From: Streptomyces sp. AV19
Lineage (GTDB): Bacteria; Actinomycetota; Actinomycetes; Streptomycetales; Streptomycetaceae
DNA length: 64,000 nt
Direction: 5' to 3'
NCBI RefSeq assembly: GCF_015999245.1
Contig: NZ_JAEAMR010000007.1
Coordinates: 1,055,852 to 1,119,851 of the forward strand
How positions within the stretch are numbered: the stretch's first letter is position 1; every line of letters starts with the position of its first letter. Position numbers and translations under genes: made by a program. The notes under the pieces are model-generated. The model was not told the DNA's origin. It saw nothing but the letters and a program-made list of their open reading frames with translations, and made no database searches. Positions 24,728 through 33,842 of the stretch are shown here, one piece after another.

Positions 24728-26536
24728 TCACTTCGCGCAGATGTTCTTGTCGTCGGCCTCGATCTTCTGAATGCCTTCGGGGGCCTTCTTCGGGGCCTTC
24801 GGGGGGGTGACGGGGACGCCCGCGCCCTTGAAGTCGGCGCCGAGGACGAGGGTCATCTCCGCGAGCGGGGCCGCGTCCTTGTCGCCCTGCTTGAGGGCGT
24901 CGGCGGGCAGGCCCATGGCCTCCGCCAGACGGCGGGCCTGGTCGGCCTGGTTGGGGGCGAACTCCAGCGTGGTCTTGGCGACCTTCTTGCCGCCGGGCGC
25001 GTTGCCGCCGTTGCCGGCGCGGACCATGCCCTGGGAGTTCTGCATCCATACGACGGTCTCCTGGGCGGCGCCCATCTTGACGCTGCCGTTGAAGACCTTC
25101 ACCCGGACCTTGGCAGGCTCGGCCTTGGGGCCCTTGAGGAGTGCCGCCTGCTTGGCGTCCTGCTCCTTCTTGGCCTCCTTCTCCTTGTCCTTGGCCGCCT
25201 GTTCCTTGCGCTTGACCTCGGTGAGGGAGACGTCGTCGCGGACCATGGCGAGCAGCGGATCGGCCTTCGCCGGGTCGACGATGACGGTCTTGTGGGTCTT
25301 GCCGTCGGCCGGGTTGTCGCGGACGGGGAGGGTGGTGAAGGTGATGTTCTTGATGTTCACCTTGCTGAGTTCCTTCGCCAGCGCGGTGAGCTTGGAGACG
25401 GACCCTATGCCGGTGTCGACCGTGAGCGACTTCGTCGCCGCGTCGGCCAGGTGGTAGAGCTTCCCGGGGTTGGAGAGCGTGTCCGAGGACTTCATCTCCC
25501 GGATCATCGAGCTGAGGAACTGCTGCTGGAGCTCGATCCGGCTGAGGTCGCCGCCGAAGCCGACCGAGTGCCGGGTGCGGACGAACGCCAGGGCCTGCTC
25601 GCCCTCGACCCGGTGGCGGCCCTTGGGCAGCTTGAGGTGGGAGTCCTTGTCGTTGATGTCCTTGGCCAGGCACACCTCGACGCCGCCGACCGCGGAGGAC
25701 ATCTCCTTGACCGCGTTGAAGTCGGCCATCATGAAGTGACTGACCTTCAGCCCGGTGACCTGCTCGACGGTCCGCCAGGTGCAGCCCGGGTCGCGCTCGT
25801 CCTGGCCCAGGCTCTCGTTGAAGCGGACGTTCTTCGAGCCGGGGATGGTCTTGGTCTGACCGTCCTTCTTGGCGGTGCACTGCGGGATGTCGGTGATCAT
25901 GTCGCGGGGGATGGAGATCACCGTCGCGTTGGTGCGGTCCTCGGAGACGTGGAAGAGCAGCGTGGTGTCGGCGTGGCCGACGCTGTCCTTGTCGCCGTAG
26001 CCTTCGTTGCCCTTGCCGGAGCGCTTGTCCGTGCCGATGACCAGGATGTTGACCGGCCCGTCCGGCACCGCCTCGTTGGACACGCCCACATCGACCTTGT
26101 CGATGTTGTTGTTGAAGTGGTCGTAGAGCAGGTACGCCGTGACCGAGCCGCCCACCAGCAGGAAGGCGAGCGTGCCGCCGGTCCACAGCAGGACCTTCTT
26201 CTTGGCGCTCTTCTTGGGCTTGGGTTTGCGCCGGCCCGTGGCGGCCGCCGCCTTGGCGCCGCGCCGCCCGCCGCCGCGCTGCTCGGGCAGGGGCTTGCCC
26301 TTGCCGCGGGGCGTCGAGGGCTTCGCGGGCCCGGGCACTCTCCGTGCCGGAGAAGTGCCGGAGGGGGGATTGGACCGCCCGGAACCGGGGGAGGGATGCC
26401 CCGAGGGTGAGCCGGAGGAGGGGCCCGACGGCTCGGAGGGATCCAGGCGCAGCTCGTAGCTGCCGGTCTTGGGGTCGAAGACCCACTGGTCGGCGGGGTC
26501 GATGCCGTCCGCCTGCCCACGGCCTTGCGCGTCCAC
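24728..26536 (-). CDS. LCP family protein 4 with LytR_C domain
   Basis: 602-aa LCP protein, largest of the five. The cytoplasmic part (1-120) is Pro/Ser- then Lys/Arg-rich, followed by one membrane helix (about 122-145), LCP domain (ILVIGTDKRSG, DTTLLFHVSE, ISIPRDMITDIP, EQALAFVRTRHSVG) and a LytR_C domain after an Ala/Lys/Glu coiled segment (about 430-460). GTG start with GGAGGA upstream. It lies 102 bp before LCP 3 and may be co-transcribed with it. Confidence 0.92.
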   Translation of the reverse strand: MDAQGRGQADGIDPADQWVFDPKTGSYELRLDPSEPSGPSSGSPSGHPSPGSGRSNPPSGTSPARRVPGPAKPSTPRGKGKPLPEQRGGGRRGAKAAAATGRRKPKPKKSAKKKVLLWTGGTLAFLLVGGSVTAYLLYDHFNNNIDKVDVGVSNEAVPDGPVNILVIGTDKRSGKGNEGYGDKDSVGHADTTLLFHVSEDRTNATVISIPRDMITDIPQCTAKKDGQTKTIPGSKNVRFNESLGQDERDPGCTWRTVEQVTGLKVSHFMMADFNAVKEMSSAVGGVEVCLAKDINDKDSHLKLPKGRHRVEGEQALAFVRTRHSVGFGGDLSRIELQQQFLSSMIREMKSSDTLSNPGKLYHLADAATKSLTVDTGIGSVSKLTALAKELSKVNIKNITFTTLPVRDNPADGKTHKTVIVDPAKADPLLAMVRDDVSLTEVKRKEQAAKDKEKEAKKEQDAKQAALLKGPKAEPAKVRVKVFNGSVKMGAAQETVVWMQNSQGMVRAGNGGNAPGGKKVAKTTLEFAPNQADQARRLAEAMGLPADALKQGDKDAAPLAEMTLVLGADFKGAGVPVTPPKAPKKAPEGIQKIEADDKNICAK

Positions 26537-26784
26537 GGTCGCTCGAATCCTCCGTCGGTGCCACGCGGCGCCTGTATCCCGAGGCGCTCGGTCATGTCGT
26601 CTTTCAGTGCGCGGTCACCCGGCCGTGCGCACCGGACCGCTCACACTATCCGCCCAGTTCAGCGGGGCGCGACGCCGGTGACAAATCGCACTTCCCTTAC
26701 AACAGGGCAATCCGTCCCATCTCTTCACCGGAGAGTCCGCCCGGGGGTGACGGAACGAAAAGTCCGATCGTACCCCCGCGGCGG

Positions 26785-27951
26785 TCAGCCGCAGATGCCA
26801 CGGGCGGCGGTGGTGCCCTCGTAGGTGGGGGGAGCGGTGGGCGAGGGGACGTCGGACGCCTCGGGGCTGTCGGGGACGTCGGGGTCGTCCGGGCCGGATT
26901 TGCCGTCCGCCGGGCGGATGCGCGCGGTCACCGACACCGGCCGGTCCAGGCGCAGCAGTTCGAAGAGCTGGTCCGCGTCCGGCTGCACCAACTCGTCGCG
27001 GTCCGCGTTGTACGGGTACGGGTGGCGGGGCACCGTGAGGAACTGGACGCGATCGGTGGGGATGCCGCGCACGGTGCGCACCAGGTCGTACATCTTGCGC
27101 AGCGAGTCCAGCCCGGCGTCGGTGGTCAGCGACTTGGTCGCGGCGTCGAGCACCGGGTAGAGGCGGGTGGGGTTGAGCAGGACGCCGTCGCTGTGCATCT
27201 CCTGGAAGAGGGCGCCCAGGAATTCCTGCTGACGCCCCATCCGCTCGGTGTCGCTGCCGTCGCCGATGCCGTAGCGGGACCGGACGAACCCCAGGGCCTC
27301 CTCGCCGTGCAGGATCTGACGGCCCGCGGGGAGCCGCAGGCGTGCCTCGTGGTCGTCGACGGGCCTGCGGAGGCAGACCTCGACGCCCTCGACCGCGTCC
27401 ACCAGCCGTTTGAAGCCCGCGAAGTCCACGATGACGTGGTGGTCCACCCGGACGCGGGTGATGTTCTCCAGGGTGCGGATGGTGCAGGCGGCGCCGGCGA
27501 ACTCGTAGGCCCAGTTGAACTGCGCGAAGCGCTCGTTGGTGAAGGTGCCGTCGGGACGGCGGCACTTGGGGATCCGCGCCATCAGGTCGCGGGGCATGCT
27601 GACGGCGGTCGCGCTCCCGCGGTCGGCGGCCACGTGCAGCAGGATCGTGGTGTCCGAGCGCTGGGTGCCGCTGTCCGCGCCGTACCCGCCGTTCCCGGTG
27701 CCGCCGCGGGTGTCGGAGCCGATGATCAGGATGTTCTGGGCCCCGGCGACCAGGGCCGAGGGGCGCTCGCGCTCGTACCGCGCCAGCTCCTCCGCCGTGC
27801 GGGTGTCGGTGGTGATGTTCCCGTCGAGGCGTTCGTACAGCACCCAGGTGGTGACCCCGGCGGCCAGCGCGAGCACCGCCAGGGCCAGCGCGATCCCCCG
27901 CAGCCAGCGGCGCCGGCGGCGCCTCGCGCCCGTACGGGAGGTGTGGACCAC
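26785..27951 (-). CDS. LCP family protein 5
   Basis: 388-aa LCP protein without LytR_C. It has an Arg-rich start, membrane helix (about 19-39), LCP domain (ILIIGSDTRGG, DTTILLHVAA, VSMPRDLMARIP, EEALGFVRSRYGIG) and a Pro/Ser/Asp-rich tail with a terminal cysteine. GTG start at 27951, GGAGG about ten bases upstream. Fifth LCP gene of the cluster; the stop is about 250 bp before LCP 4. Confidence 0.92.
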   Translation of the reverse strand: MVHTSRTGARRRRRRWLRGIALALAVLALAAGVTTWVLYERLDGNITTDTRTAEELARYERERPSALVAGAQNILIIGSDTRGGTGNGGYGADSGTQRSDTTILLHVAADRGSATAVSMPRDLMARIPKCRRPDGTFTNERFAQFNWAYEFAGAACTIRTLENITRVRVDHHVIVDFAGFKRLVDAVEGVEVCLRRPVDDHEARLRLPAGRQILHGEEALGFVRSRYGIGDGSDTERMGRQQEFLGALFQEMHSDGVLLNPTRLYPVLDAATKSLTTDAGLDSLRKMYDLVRTVRGIPTDRVQFLTVPRHPYPYNADRDELVQPDADQLFELLRLDRPVSVTARIRPADGKSGPDDPDVPDSPEASDVPSPTAPPTYEGTTAARGICG

Positions 27952-28030
27952 GGCTGCGCGACCTCCCTCCGGGGCGGTTCCGGCGGTGCGTACCCGTCGA
28001 TCATCGCCCCGGTGCGGGGGTCCGGCAGCG

Positions 28031-28783
28031 TCAGAGGGCCGTCACGGTGACGCGCTCGCTCTCCTGCCGGGCGGCGAGGTCCTCCGCGGACAGCCGGTCG
28101 GCGTTGCGGCAGAGCACCACCGAGGCGCCCGCGGCCAGCGGGGCGAAGAGCCCGGCGGACAGCCCGCCCCAGGTGTCGTACGGCAGCCCGGACAGCAGCC
28201 GCGAACCCGGCCCCAGGCCGCGCCCGGCGGCGTCCGCGCGGGCCCGCTCCACGAGCTGTGCGCCCGTCAGCTCCAGCCCGCCCACGGCGAGCGCCGGGGT
28301 CATGGGGTCCACCGGGGCGTACGGGGCGAAGCGGTCGCCCTGGCCCGGCACCTCGACGGCGTAGTCGGCGAAGCCCTGCGGCGGCTGCGGGAAGCGGCCG
28401 CCCAGCGGGCGCAGGGCCAGCGCGACGCGCTCCCCGGAGCAGGCGCGCGCCTCCTCCAGCCGGTCGGGCCCGGCGACGACGAGGTCGGCCGCGCCCGGGT
28501 CGCCGTCCACGTCGGCGAGGACGCCGACGGAGGAGCAGGCGAGCAGCCAGACGGCGGTCTGCCAGTGGGCGGGGAGGAGGAGCGCGAGGCGGTCGCCGGG
28601 CTCGGCGGCGAGGTCGCCCTGGAGCAGATTGGCGGTCTTGGCCACCCAATTGGCGAAGGTGGCCACGGACAGTTCCACGCGCTCGCCCGTGGCGTCGTCG
28701 TAGAAGGTCACGAGCGGGCGGGCCGGATCCGCGGCGAGGGCGGAACGCAGCAGGTCGGCGGGGGTGCGATCGGTGGCGTTCAT
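28031..28783 (-). CDS. TIGR03089 family protein (adenylation-domain-like fragment)
   Basis: 250-aa protein that looks like the N-terminal half of an AMP-binding (acyl-CoA synthetase-like) enzyme: ARPLVTFYDDATGERVELS, LQGDLAAEPGDRLALLLPAH, with no ATP-binding P-loop-like STG motif of true adenylating enzymes. This fits the actinobacterial family TIGR03089, of unknown function, usually beside LCP genes. Probably not catalytic in adenylation by itself. Confidence 0.82.
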   Translation of the reverse strand: MNATDRTPADLLRSALAADPARPLVTFYDDATGERVELSVATFANWVAKTANLLQGDLAAEPGDRLALLLPAHWQTAVWLLACSSVGVLADVDGDPGAADLVVAGPDRLEEARACSGERVALALRPLGGRFPQPPQGFADYAVEVPGQGDRFAPYAPVDPMTPALAVGGLELTGAQLVERARADAAGRGLGPGSRLLSGLPYDTWGGLSAGLFAPLAAGASVVLCRNADRLSAEDLAARQESERVTVTAL

Positions 28784-28911
28784 CGCGGCCAGGGTACGCC
28801 GCGGGCCCGGTGACGGTCAGTCGGACGGACGCGTCCGGGAGGCTGCCGCGCCCGACGGTCGGTCATCTTACGAATGGACAGATATGTACCGATATGCCCA
28901 GGATCTTTGTC

Positions 28912-30864
28912 ATGCGTGGATTCCTCGTCACCTCGGCCGTCACCGCCTGCGCCGCCGGCCTGGCGCTGCCCTCCCTCGCCGCCCCGGGTGTCCCCGCCCA
29001 CGGAGCCACAGCCCCGGCCGCGCGGGGCCCCGCCCTGCCCGAACTCCCTGAACTGCCCGGCCTGCCGGGCGCGACGTACTCGCTGCCCCTGGTGCCGCTG
29101 CCGGCGGACGGCGCGCAGACCGGGGCTTCCCGGGGCCCCGAGTCCGTCCCCGCCCAGGGGCTGCGGGCCCAGAAGGTCAAGCCCTTCTCGCTGGTCGGCA
29201 TCGTCTGGGACAACGCGGGCGCCGAACTGCGCGGCCGGGCCCAGGTCCGTACCCGGAACATGAACAGCGGCGCCTGGTCCGGCTGGCAGGACGTCCAGGC
29301 CCAGGACCACGACCGGCCCGACCTCGACACCCCCGAGGCCCGCGCCGGCCGCCGCGGCTCCACCGCCCCGCTGTGGGTGGGCGCCTCCGACGCCGTCGAG
29401 GTGCGGGTGCGTCCCGCCACCCCGGCCGGCCGCAAACCGGTGGCCGCCGTGCTCCCCCGGGGCATGCGCCTCGAACTCGTCGACCCCGGCGCCGACCCCG
29501 GCCGCCGGCCCCGCCCCCGCGCCATGCCGTCCCCCGACGACGAGGAGCGCAACAGCTCGGCCGTCAACGCCCCGCTGGCCCCGCTGGGCGCCACCGAGAT
29601 CCCCGCCTCCGGCAAGCGCCCCAGCACGGCGGAGGTGGAGGCCATCACGGCCGTCGACCCCGGCGCCACGGTGAGCTCGGCGAGTCCGGCGCACAACGGC
29701 GCCCTGCCGGGCACGACCGGCGGCGCCACCGGCGACCGTGACCGGGACCGGGATCGCGACCGCGAACGGGATCGCGACCGTGACAGGGACAGGGACAGGG
29801 ATCGCGACCGTGATCGTGACCGGGACCGTCCCGGCTCCGACTACGAGGGAGCCCCGGGGGAGGGGAAGGCCAACGACGGGCCCGCCGGGATCTCCTCGCC
29901 CTCGGACTCCGACCGCCCTGACCGTCCCGACCGTCCCGACCGCCCCGACCGCCCGAGCCGCCCGGACCGCCCGTACGGCCACGACCGTCCCGACCGTCCC
30001 GACCGTCCCTACGGGAACGACCGCCCTGACCGTCCCTACGGGAATGACCGTCCGGATCGCCCGTACGGCCACGACCGTCCCGACCGTCCCTACGGGAACG
30101 ACCGCCCCGACCGCCCGTACGGCCACGACCGTCCGGACCGTCCCTACGGCCCGGACCGCCAGGACCGTCCGTCCGACGGGCCCCAGCGGGGCGACGAGAG
30201 CTCCTTCGACGAGGAGGCCGCCGCGGAGGAGGACAACGACAACAGCGCCTACGCCGGGTACGCCGGGCCCCGCCCGCGCATCGTCACCCGGGCCGGCTGG
30301 GGTGCGGACGAGTCGCTCCGCGAACGGGGATTCGTCTATACCAAGAAGGTGAAGGCCGCCTTCGTGCACCACACGGCCTCCGGCAACACCTACACCTGCG
30401 CGCAGTCGGCCTCCGTCATCCGCGGTATCTACCGCTATCACGTCGTCAGCAGCGGCTGGCGGGACATCGGCTACAACTTCCTCGTCGACAAGTGCGGAAC
30501 GGTCTACGAGGGCCGGGCGGGCGGCGTGGCGAAAGCGGTCAAGGGCGCCCACACGCTCGGTTTCAACACGAACAGCATGGGCATCGCCGTCCTCGGTACC
30601 TTCGGCAAGACGAACCCGCCCACCGCCGCGGTGAACGCCGTGGCGGCCCTCACCGCATGGAAGCTCGGCCTGTTCAACGCCAACCCGCGCGGGACCGCCA
30701 CCCTGGTCTCCGCCGGCGGGAACCTCTTCAAGAAGGGGGCGAAGGTCAAACTCAAGGTGATCTCCGGCCACCGGGACGGCTACTCCACCGAGTGCCCCGG
30801 CGACCGCCTCTACGGCAAGCTCGGCACCGTCCGCACCAAGGCGGCCCGCGCCCAGGGCCGCTGA
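28912..30864 (+). CDS. Secreted PGRP/N-acetylmuramoyl-L-alanine amidase with charged repeats
   Basis: 650-aa exported peptidoglycan amidase. Signal peptide at 1-25; residues about 80-190 form a beta-rich wall-associated region; about 274-306 is an (Asp-Arg)n tract; about 334-421 is a tract of DRPDRPYG(N/H) repeats; the catalytic Amidase_2/PGRP domain is about 455-640 with zinc/substrate motifs AAFVHHTASG, VKGAHTLGFN and SGHRDGYSTECPGD. The enzyme would cut the amide between MurNAc and L-Ala. ATG at 28912 has AGGA eight bases upstream; ATG at 28894 is an alternative. The repeat tracts vary easily in length between strains. Confidence 0.88.
   Translation: MRGFLVTSAVTACAAGLALPSLAAPGVPAHGATAPAARGPALPELPELPGLPGATYSLPLVPLPADGAQTGASRGPESVPAQGLRAQKVKPFSLVGIVWDNAGAELRGRAQVRTRNMNSGAWSGWQDVQAQDHDRPDLDTPEARAGRRGSTAPLWVGASDAVEVRVRPATPAGRKPVAAVLPRGMRLELVDPGADPGRRPRPRAMPSPDDEERNSSAVNAPLAPLGATEIPASGKRPSTAEVEAITAVDPGATVSSASPAHNGALPGTTGGATGDRDRDRDRDRERDRDRDRDRDRDRDRDRDRDRPGSDYEGAPGEGKANDGPAGISSPSDSDRPDRPDRPDRPDRPSRPDRPYGHDRPDRPDRPYGNDRPDRPYGNDRPDRPYGHDRPDRPYGNDRPDRPYGHDRPDRPYGPDRQDRPSDGPQRGDESSFDEEAAAEEDNDNSAYAGYAGPRPRIVTRAGWGADESLRERGFVYTKKVKAAFVHHTASGNTYTCAQSASVIRGIYRYHVVSSGWRDIGYNFLVDKCGTVYEGRAGGVAKAVKGAHTLGFNTNSMGIAVLGTFGKTNPPTAAVNAVAALTAWKLGLFNANPRGTATLVSAGGNLFKKGAKVKLKVISGHRDGYSTECPGDRLYGKLGTVRTKAARAQGR
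29733..30174 (+). repeat. Coding tandem repeats: Asp-Arg and DRP-DRPYG tracts
   Basis: Two in-frame arrays inside the amidase gene. The first (29733-29831) is GACCGx/GATCGx dicodons giving (Asp-Arg)n. The second (about 29911-30174) repeats GACCGTCCC hexa/nonamers with interspersed TACGGNNNNGAC, giving DRPDRPYGHDRPDRPYGND-type units. Both are polyampholytic and probably disordered. Confidence 0.85.
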
Positions 30865-30947
30865 CCGGGCGCGGCCGGAACCGTACGTTCTGCATACACT
30901 GGCCGCCGTTCACGGCCCGGCCCCACCAGGAAGCAGAGACGAACACG

Positions 30948-32057
30948 TTGACTGAACCGCACCAGCCGCCCCGCTCGCGAGAAGCGATCCTCCTGGTCGG
31001 CGGCAAGGGGACCCGGCTGCGTCCGCTGACGATGAACACCCCCAAGCCCATGGTTCCGGCGGCCGGGGTCCCCTTCCTGACCCACCAGCTGGCCCGGGCC
31101 CGGGCGGCCGGGATCGAGCACATCGTGCTCGCCACGTCCTACCTGGCCGAGGTCTTCGAGCCGTACTTCGGCGACGGGTCCGCGCTGGGCCTGCACCTGG
31201 AGTACGTCACCGAGGCCGAGCCGCTCGGCACCGGCGGCGCCATCCGCAACGTCGCCCACCGCCTGCACTCCGGCCCCGACGACCCGGTGCTGATCTTCAA
31301 CGGCGACATCCTCACCGGACTGGACATCCGCGCGCTGATCGACGCCCACGGCACGGCGGGCGCGGACGTCTCGCTGCACCTGACGCGGGTCGAGGACCCG
31401 CGGGCGTACGGGCTCGTGCCCACCGATCCGGACGGGCGGGTGACCGCCTTCCTGGAGAAGCCGCAGACCCCCGAGGAGATCGTCACCGACCAGATCAACG
31501 CGGGCGCCTACGTCTTCAACCGGTCGGTCATCGACACCATCCCGGCCGGCCGGCCGGTCTCGGTCGAGCGCGAGACCTTCCCCGGGCTGCTGGCCGACGG
31601 GGCGCACCTGCACGGCATGGTCGACTCCACCTACTGGCTCGATCTCGGCACCCCGCAGGCCTTCGTCCGCGGCTCGGCCGATCTGGTCCTGGGCCGCGCC
31701 CCGTCGCCCGCGGTACCCGGCCGCCGCGGCGAGCGCCTCGTCCTCGACTCCGCCGAGGTCGCCCCCGACGCCAAGCTCATGGGCGGCACCGTGATCGGCG
31801 CGGACGCCCGGGTCGGGGCGGGCGCGCGGATCGACGGCAGCACCGTCCTCGACGGGGCCGTCGTCGAGGCAGGCGCGCAGATCCGGGACTCCCTGGTGGG
31901 AGCGGGGGCGCGCATCGGGGCGCGCACGGTGCTGGACGGCGTGGTCGTCGGCGACGGCGCCGTCGTCGGCGCGGACAACGAGCTGCGGGCCGGGGCCCGG
32001 GTGTGGTGCGGCGCGGAGATCCCGGCGGGAGCGGTCCGCTTCTCGTCCGACCAGTAG
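30948..32057 (+). CDS. Nucleotidyltransferase (NDP-sugar pyrophosphorylase, ManC/GMP-type)
   Basis: 369-aa sugar-1-phosphate nucleotidyltransferase. N-terminal catalytic domain begins AILLVGGKGTRLRPLT (nucleotide loop), followed by FNGDILTGLD metal-binding Asp and VEDPRAYG; C-terminal residues about 260-365 form a left-handed beta-helix of hexapeptide repeats (GADARVGAGARIDGS). Mannose-1-phosphate guanylyltransferase is the usual name in Streptomyces; the sugar is not proven. The frame starts with TTG at 30948. It probably feeds the nearby wall glycan enzymes. Confidence 0.88.
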   Translation: MTEPHQPPRSREAILLVGGKGTRLRPLTMNTPKPMVPAAGVPFLTHQLARARAAGIEHIVLATSYLAEVFEPYFGDGSALGLHLEYVTEAEPLGTGGAIRNVAHRLHSGPDDPVLIFNGDILTGLDIRALIDAHGTAGADVSLHLTRVEDPRAYGLVPTDPDGRVTAFLEKPQTPEEIVTDQINAGAYVFNRSVIDTIPAGRPVSVERETFPGLLADGAHLHGMVDSTYWLDLGTPQAFVRGSADLVLGRAPSPAVPGRRGERLVLDSAEVAPDAKLMGGTVIGADARVGAGARIDGSTVLDGAVVEAGAQIRDSLVGAGARIGARTVLDGVVVGDGAVVGADNELRAGARVWCGAEIPAGAVRFSSDQ

Positions 32058-32102
32058 GGCCGTCCCGGCAGGGCCGTCGGCGGCCGGAGTTACGCTGGCC
32101 GG

Positions 32103-33011
32103 ATGGCCACCCGCACCTGGGCCCCGCCGGGCCCGTACGACCTGGGGCGCACCCTCGGCGTCCTGGCGCGCGGCCCCGGCGACCCCGCGTACCGGGCCGA
32201 CGCCGACGGCGCCGTCTGGCGGGCCAGCCGGACCCCGGACGGGCCGGGCACGGTGCGGATCGCGGCGCGGGACGGCCGGGTGGGCGCCGAGGCGTGGGGC
32301 CCCGGCGGGGACTGGCTCCTGGAGACCCTGCCCGCGCTGCTGGGCGCCGACGACGACCCCGCCGCATTCGTCCCCCGGCACCGGCTGCTGCACGAGGCGC
32401 ACCGCCGCCACCCGGGCCTGCGGCTGGCCCGGACCGGACTGGTCCTGGAGTCGCTGATTCCGGCGGTCCTGGAGCAGAAGGTCACCAGCGACGAGGCGTA
32501 CCGCGCGTGGCGCCTGCTGCTGTGGCGCCACGGCGACCCGGCTCCCGGCCCTGCCGGCATGCCGCGCATGCGCGTGATGCCCGACGCCCGGACCTGGACC
32601 CTGATCCCCTCCTGGGAGTGGCACCGGGCCGGCGTCGACGGCAAGCGCTCGGCGACGATCGTGCGGGCGGCGCGGCTGGCGTCCCGCGTGGAGTCCCTGG
32701 CCGCGACGGACGCCTCCCGCGCGGCGTCCCGGCTGTGCGCGGTGCCCGGCATCGGCCCGTGGACGGCGGCGGAAACGATCCAGCGGAGCCACGGCGCGGC
32801 GGACGCGGTGACGGTCGGGGACCTGCACCTGCCGAAGACGGTGGGGTGGGCGCTGACGGGGACGCGGGGCGTGGACGACGCGGGGATGCTGTCGCTTCTC
32901 GCGCCGTATGCGGGGCAGCGGCATCGGGCGTGCCGGCTGATCCTGCTGATGAGCGGGGGGCAGCCGAGGCGCGGGCCGAGACTGTCGGTCAACGACATCA
33001 GGCCGTTGTAG
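32103..33011 (+). CDS. DNA-3-methyladenine glycosylase family protein (HhH-GPD)
   Basis: 302-aa DNA repair glycosylase of the AlkA/Mag-like helix-hairpin-helix group. It has VLEQKVTSDEAYRAWRLLL, the hairpin LCAVPGIGPWTAAETIQRS and the catalytic-aspartate region DAVTVGDLHLPK. It would remove alkylated purines and leave an abasic site. It follows the nucleotidyltransferase by 45 bp on the same strand but is functionally separate. Confidence 0.88.
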   Translation: MATRTWAPPGPYDLGRTLGVLARGPGDPAYRADADGAVWRASRTPDGPGTVRIAARDGRVGAEAWGPGGDWLLETLPALLGADDDPAAFVPRHRLLHEAHRRHPGLRLARTGLVLESLIPAVLEQKVTSDEAYRAWRLLLWRHGDPAPGPAGMPRMRVMPDARTWTLIPSWEWHRAGVDGKRSATIVRAARLASRVESLAATDASRAASRLCAVPGIGPWTAAETIQRSHGAADAVTVGDLHLPKTVGWALTGTRGVDDAGMLSLLAPYAGQRHRACRLILLMSGGQPRRGPRLSVNDIRPL

Positions 33012-33029
33012 GGGGAGATTGGCCCCGGA

Positions 33030-33136
33030 CCCGCCCTTTCACCGTTTCTTCGCGCTGCGCGCGGGGCAACGCGGCTGCGCCGCGTTCGTCCTCAAGCGCC
33101 GGACGGGCTGAATCAGCCTGTCCGGCGCTTGAGGAC
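33030..33136. repeat. Intergenic repeat element copy A, bidirectional terminator
   Basis: This non-coding unit starts with the 19-base box CCCGCCCTTTCACCGTTTC (33030-33048). A 17-base inverted repeat follows: GTCCTCAAGCGCCGGAC at 33088-33104 and its exact complement at 33120-33136. With one G-U pair the stem extends to 23 bp around a three-base loop (33111-33113). It sits between convergent genes and matches elements at 43.3 and 45.5-46 kb, so it is a dispersed family that can also terminate transcription. Confidence 0.8.
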
Positions 33137-33153
33137 AGCGTCTGCGGCAACCC

Positions 33154-33747
33154 CTACGCCACCCCGGCCCCCTTGATGCCCTCCAGCGTCAGCATCAGCA
33201 GGCGGTCCGCCAACTCCGGGTCCCCCGGTGCCTCTTCGACGGCCAGGGCGATCGCGTTCGTCAGCTGCATCAGGTCCGTGATGCCCACGTCCGCGCGGAC
33301 CGCGCCCGCCCGCTGGGCGCGGACCAGCAGCGTGCTGCCCGCCTCGCGCATCGGCACGTTGCACCGGGCCAGGGCCGACGCCTCGTCGCTCTGGGCCGCC
33401 ATGAGGGCCCGGGACAGGCCCCGGTACGTCGCGGCGTGGGTGATGACGGCCCGCAGCCAGTCCACCAGGGCGCGGCAGGGCTCCTCGGCGGCGAGCAGTT
33501 CGCGCGAGCGGGTCAGCAGGCCGTCCACCTCGCCCTGGAAGACCGCGCACATCAGCGCCGTGCGGTGCGGGAAGTGCCGGTAGAGCGTGCCGATGCCGAC
33601 GCCCGCGCGGCGGGCGATGTCCTCCAGGGAGGCGTCCGTGCCGTGCTCGGTGAAGGCGGTGCGGGCCTCGTTGAGCAGCCGTTCGTAGTTGCGCCGCGCG
33701 TCCGCGCGCATGGGCCGGGGCGGCGTCGGTGCCGCGTCGATGGTCAT
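33154..33747 (-). CDS. TetR/AcrR-family transcriptional regulator
   Basis: 197-aa repressor. The N-terminal helix-turn-helix (about 18-62) reads NYERLLNEARTAFTEHGTDA, SLEDIARRAGVGIGTLYRHF; the C-terminal half is a TetR_C-like ligand domain. ATG at 33747 has GGAGG upstream. It is on the same strand as the biotin carboxylase gene, 95 bp downstream of it, and may be co-transcribed with it. Ligand unknown. Confidence 0.9.
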   Translation of the reverse strand: MTIDAAPTPPRPMRADARRNYERLLNEARTAFTEHGTDASLEDIARRAGVGIGTLYRHFPHRTALMCAVFQGEVDGLLTRSRELLAAEEPCRALVDWLRAVITHAATYRGLSRALMAAQSDEASALARCNVPMREAGSTLLVRAQRAGAVRADVGITDLMQLTNAIALAVEEAPGDPELADRLLMLTLEGIKGAGVA

Positions 33748-33842
33748 GTACGTCCGTCCTCCCGATCGCTCCCCGTTCAAGGATGCCATCGACGCCGAGG
33801 GCCCCGGCCGTGGTCGGCCGGGGCCCAGCGGGCGCGGTGACG

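Noticed and set aside
29733..30174. Repeats that could look like a CRISPR array
   Set aside because: They are short, in frame, without unique spacers of constant length, and encode Asp-Arg/DRPYG tracts of the amidase. No cas genes exist in the window.
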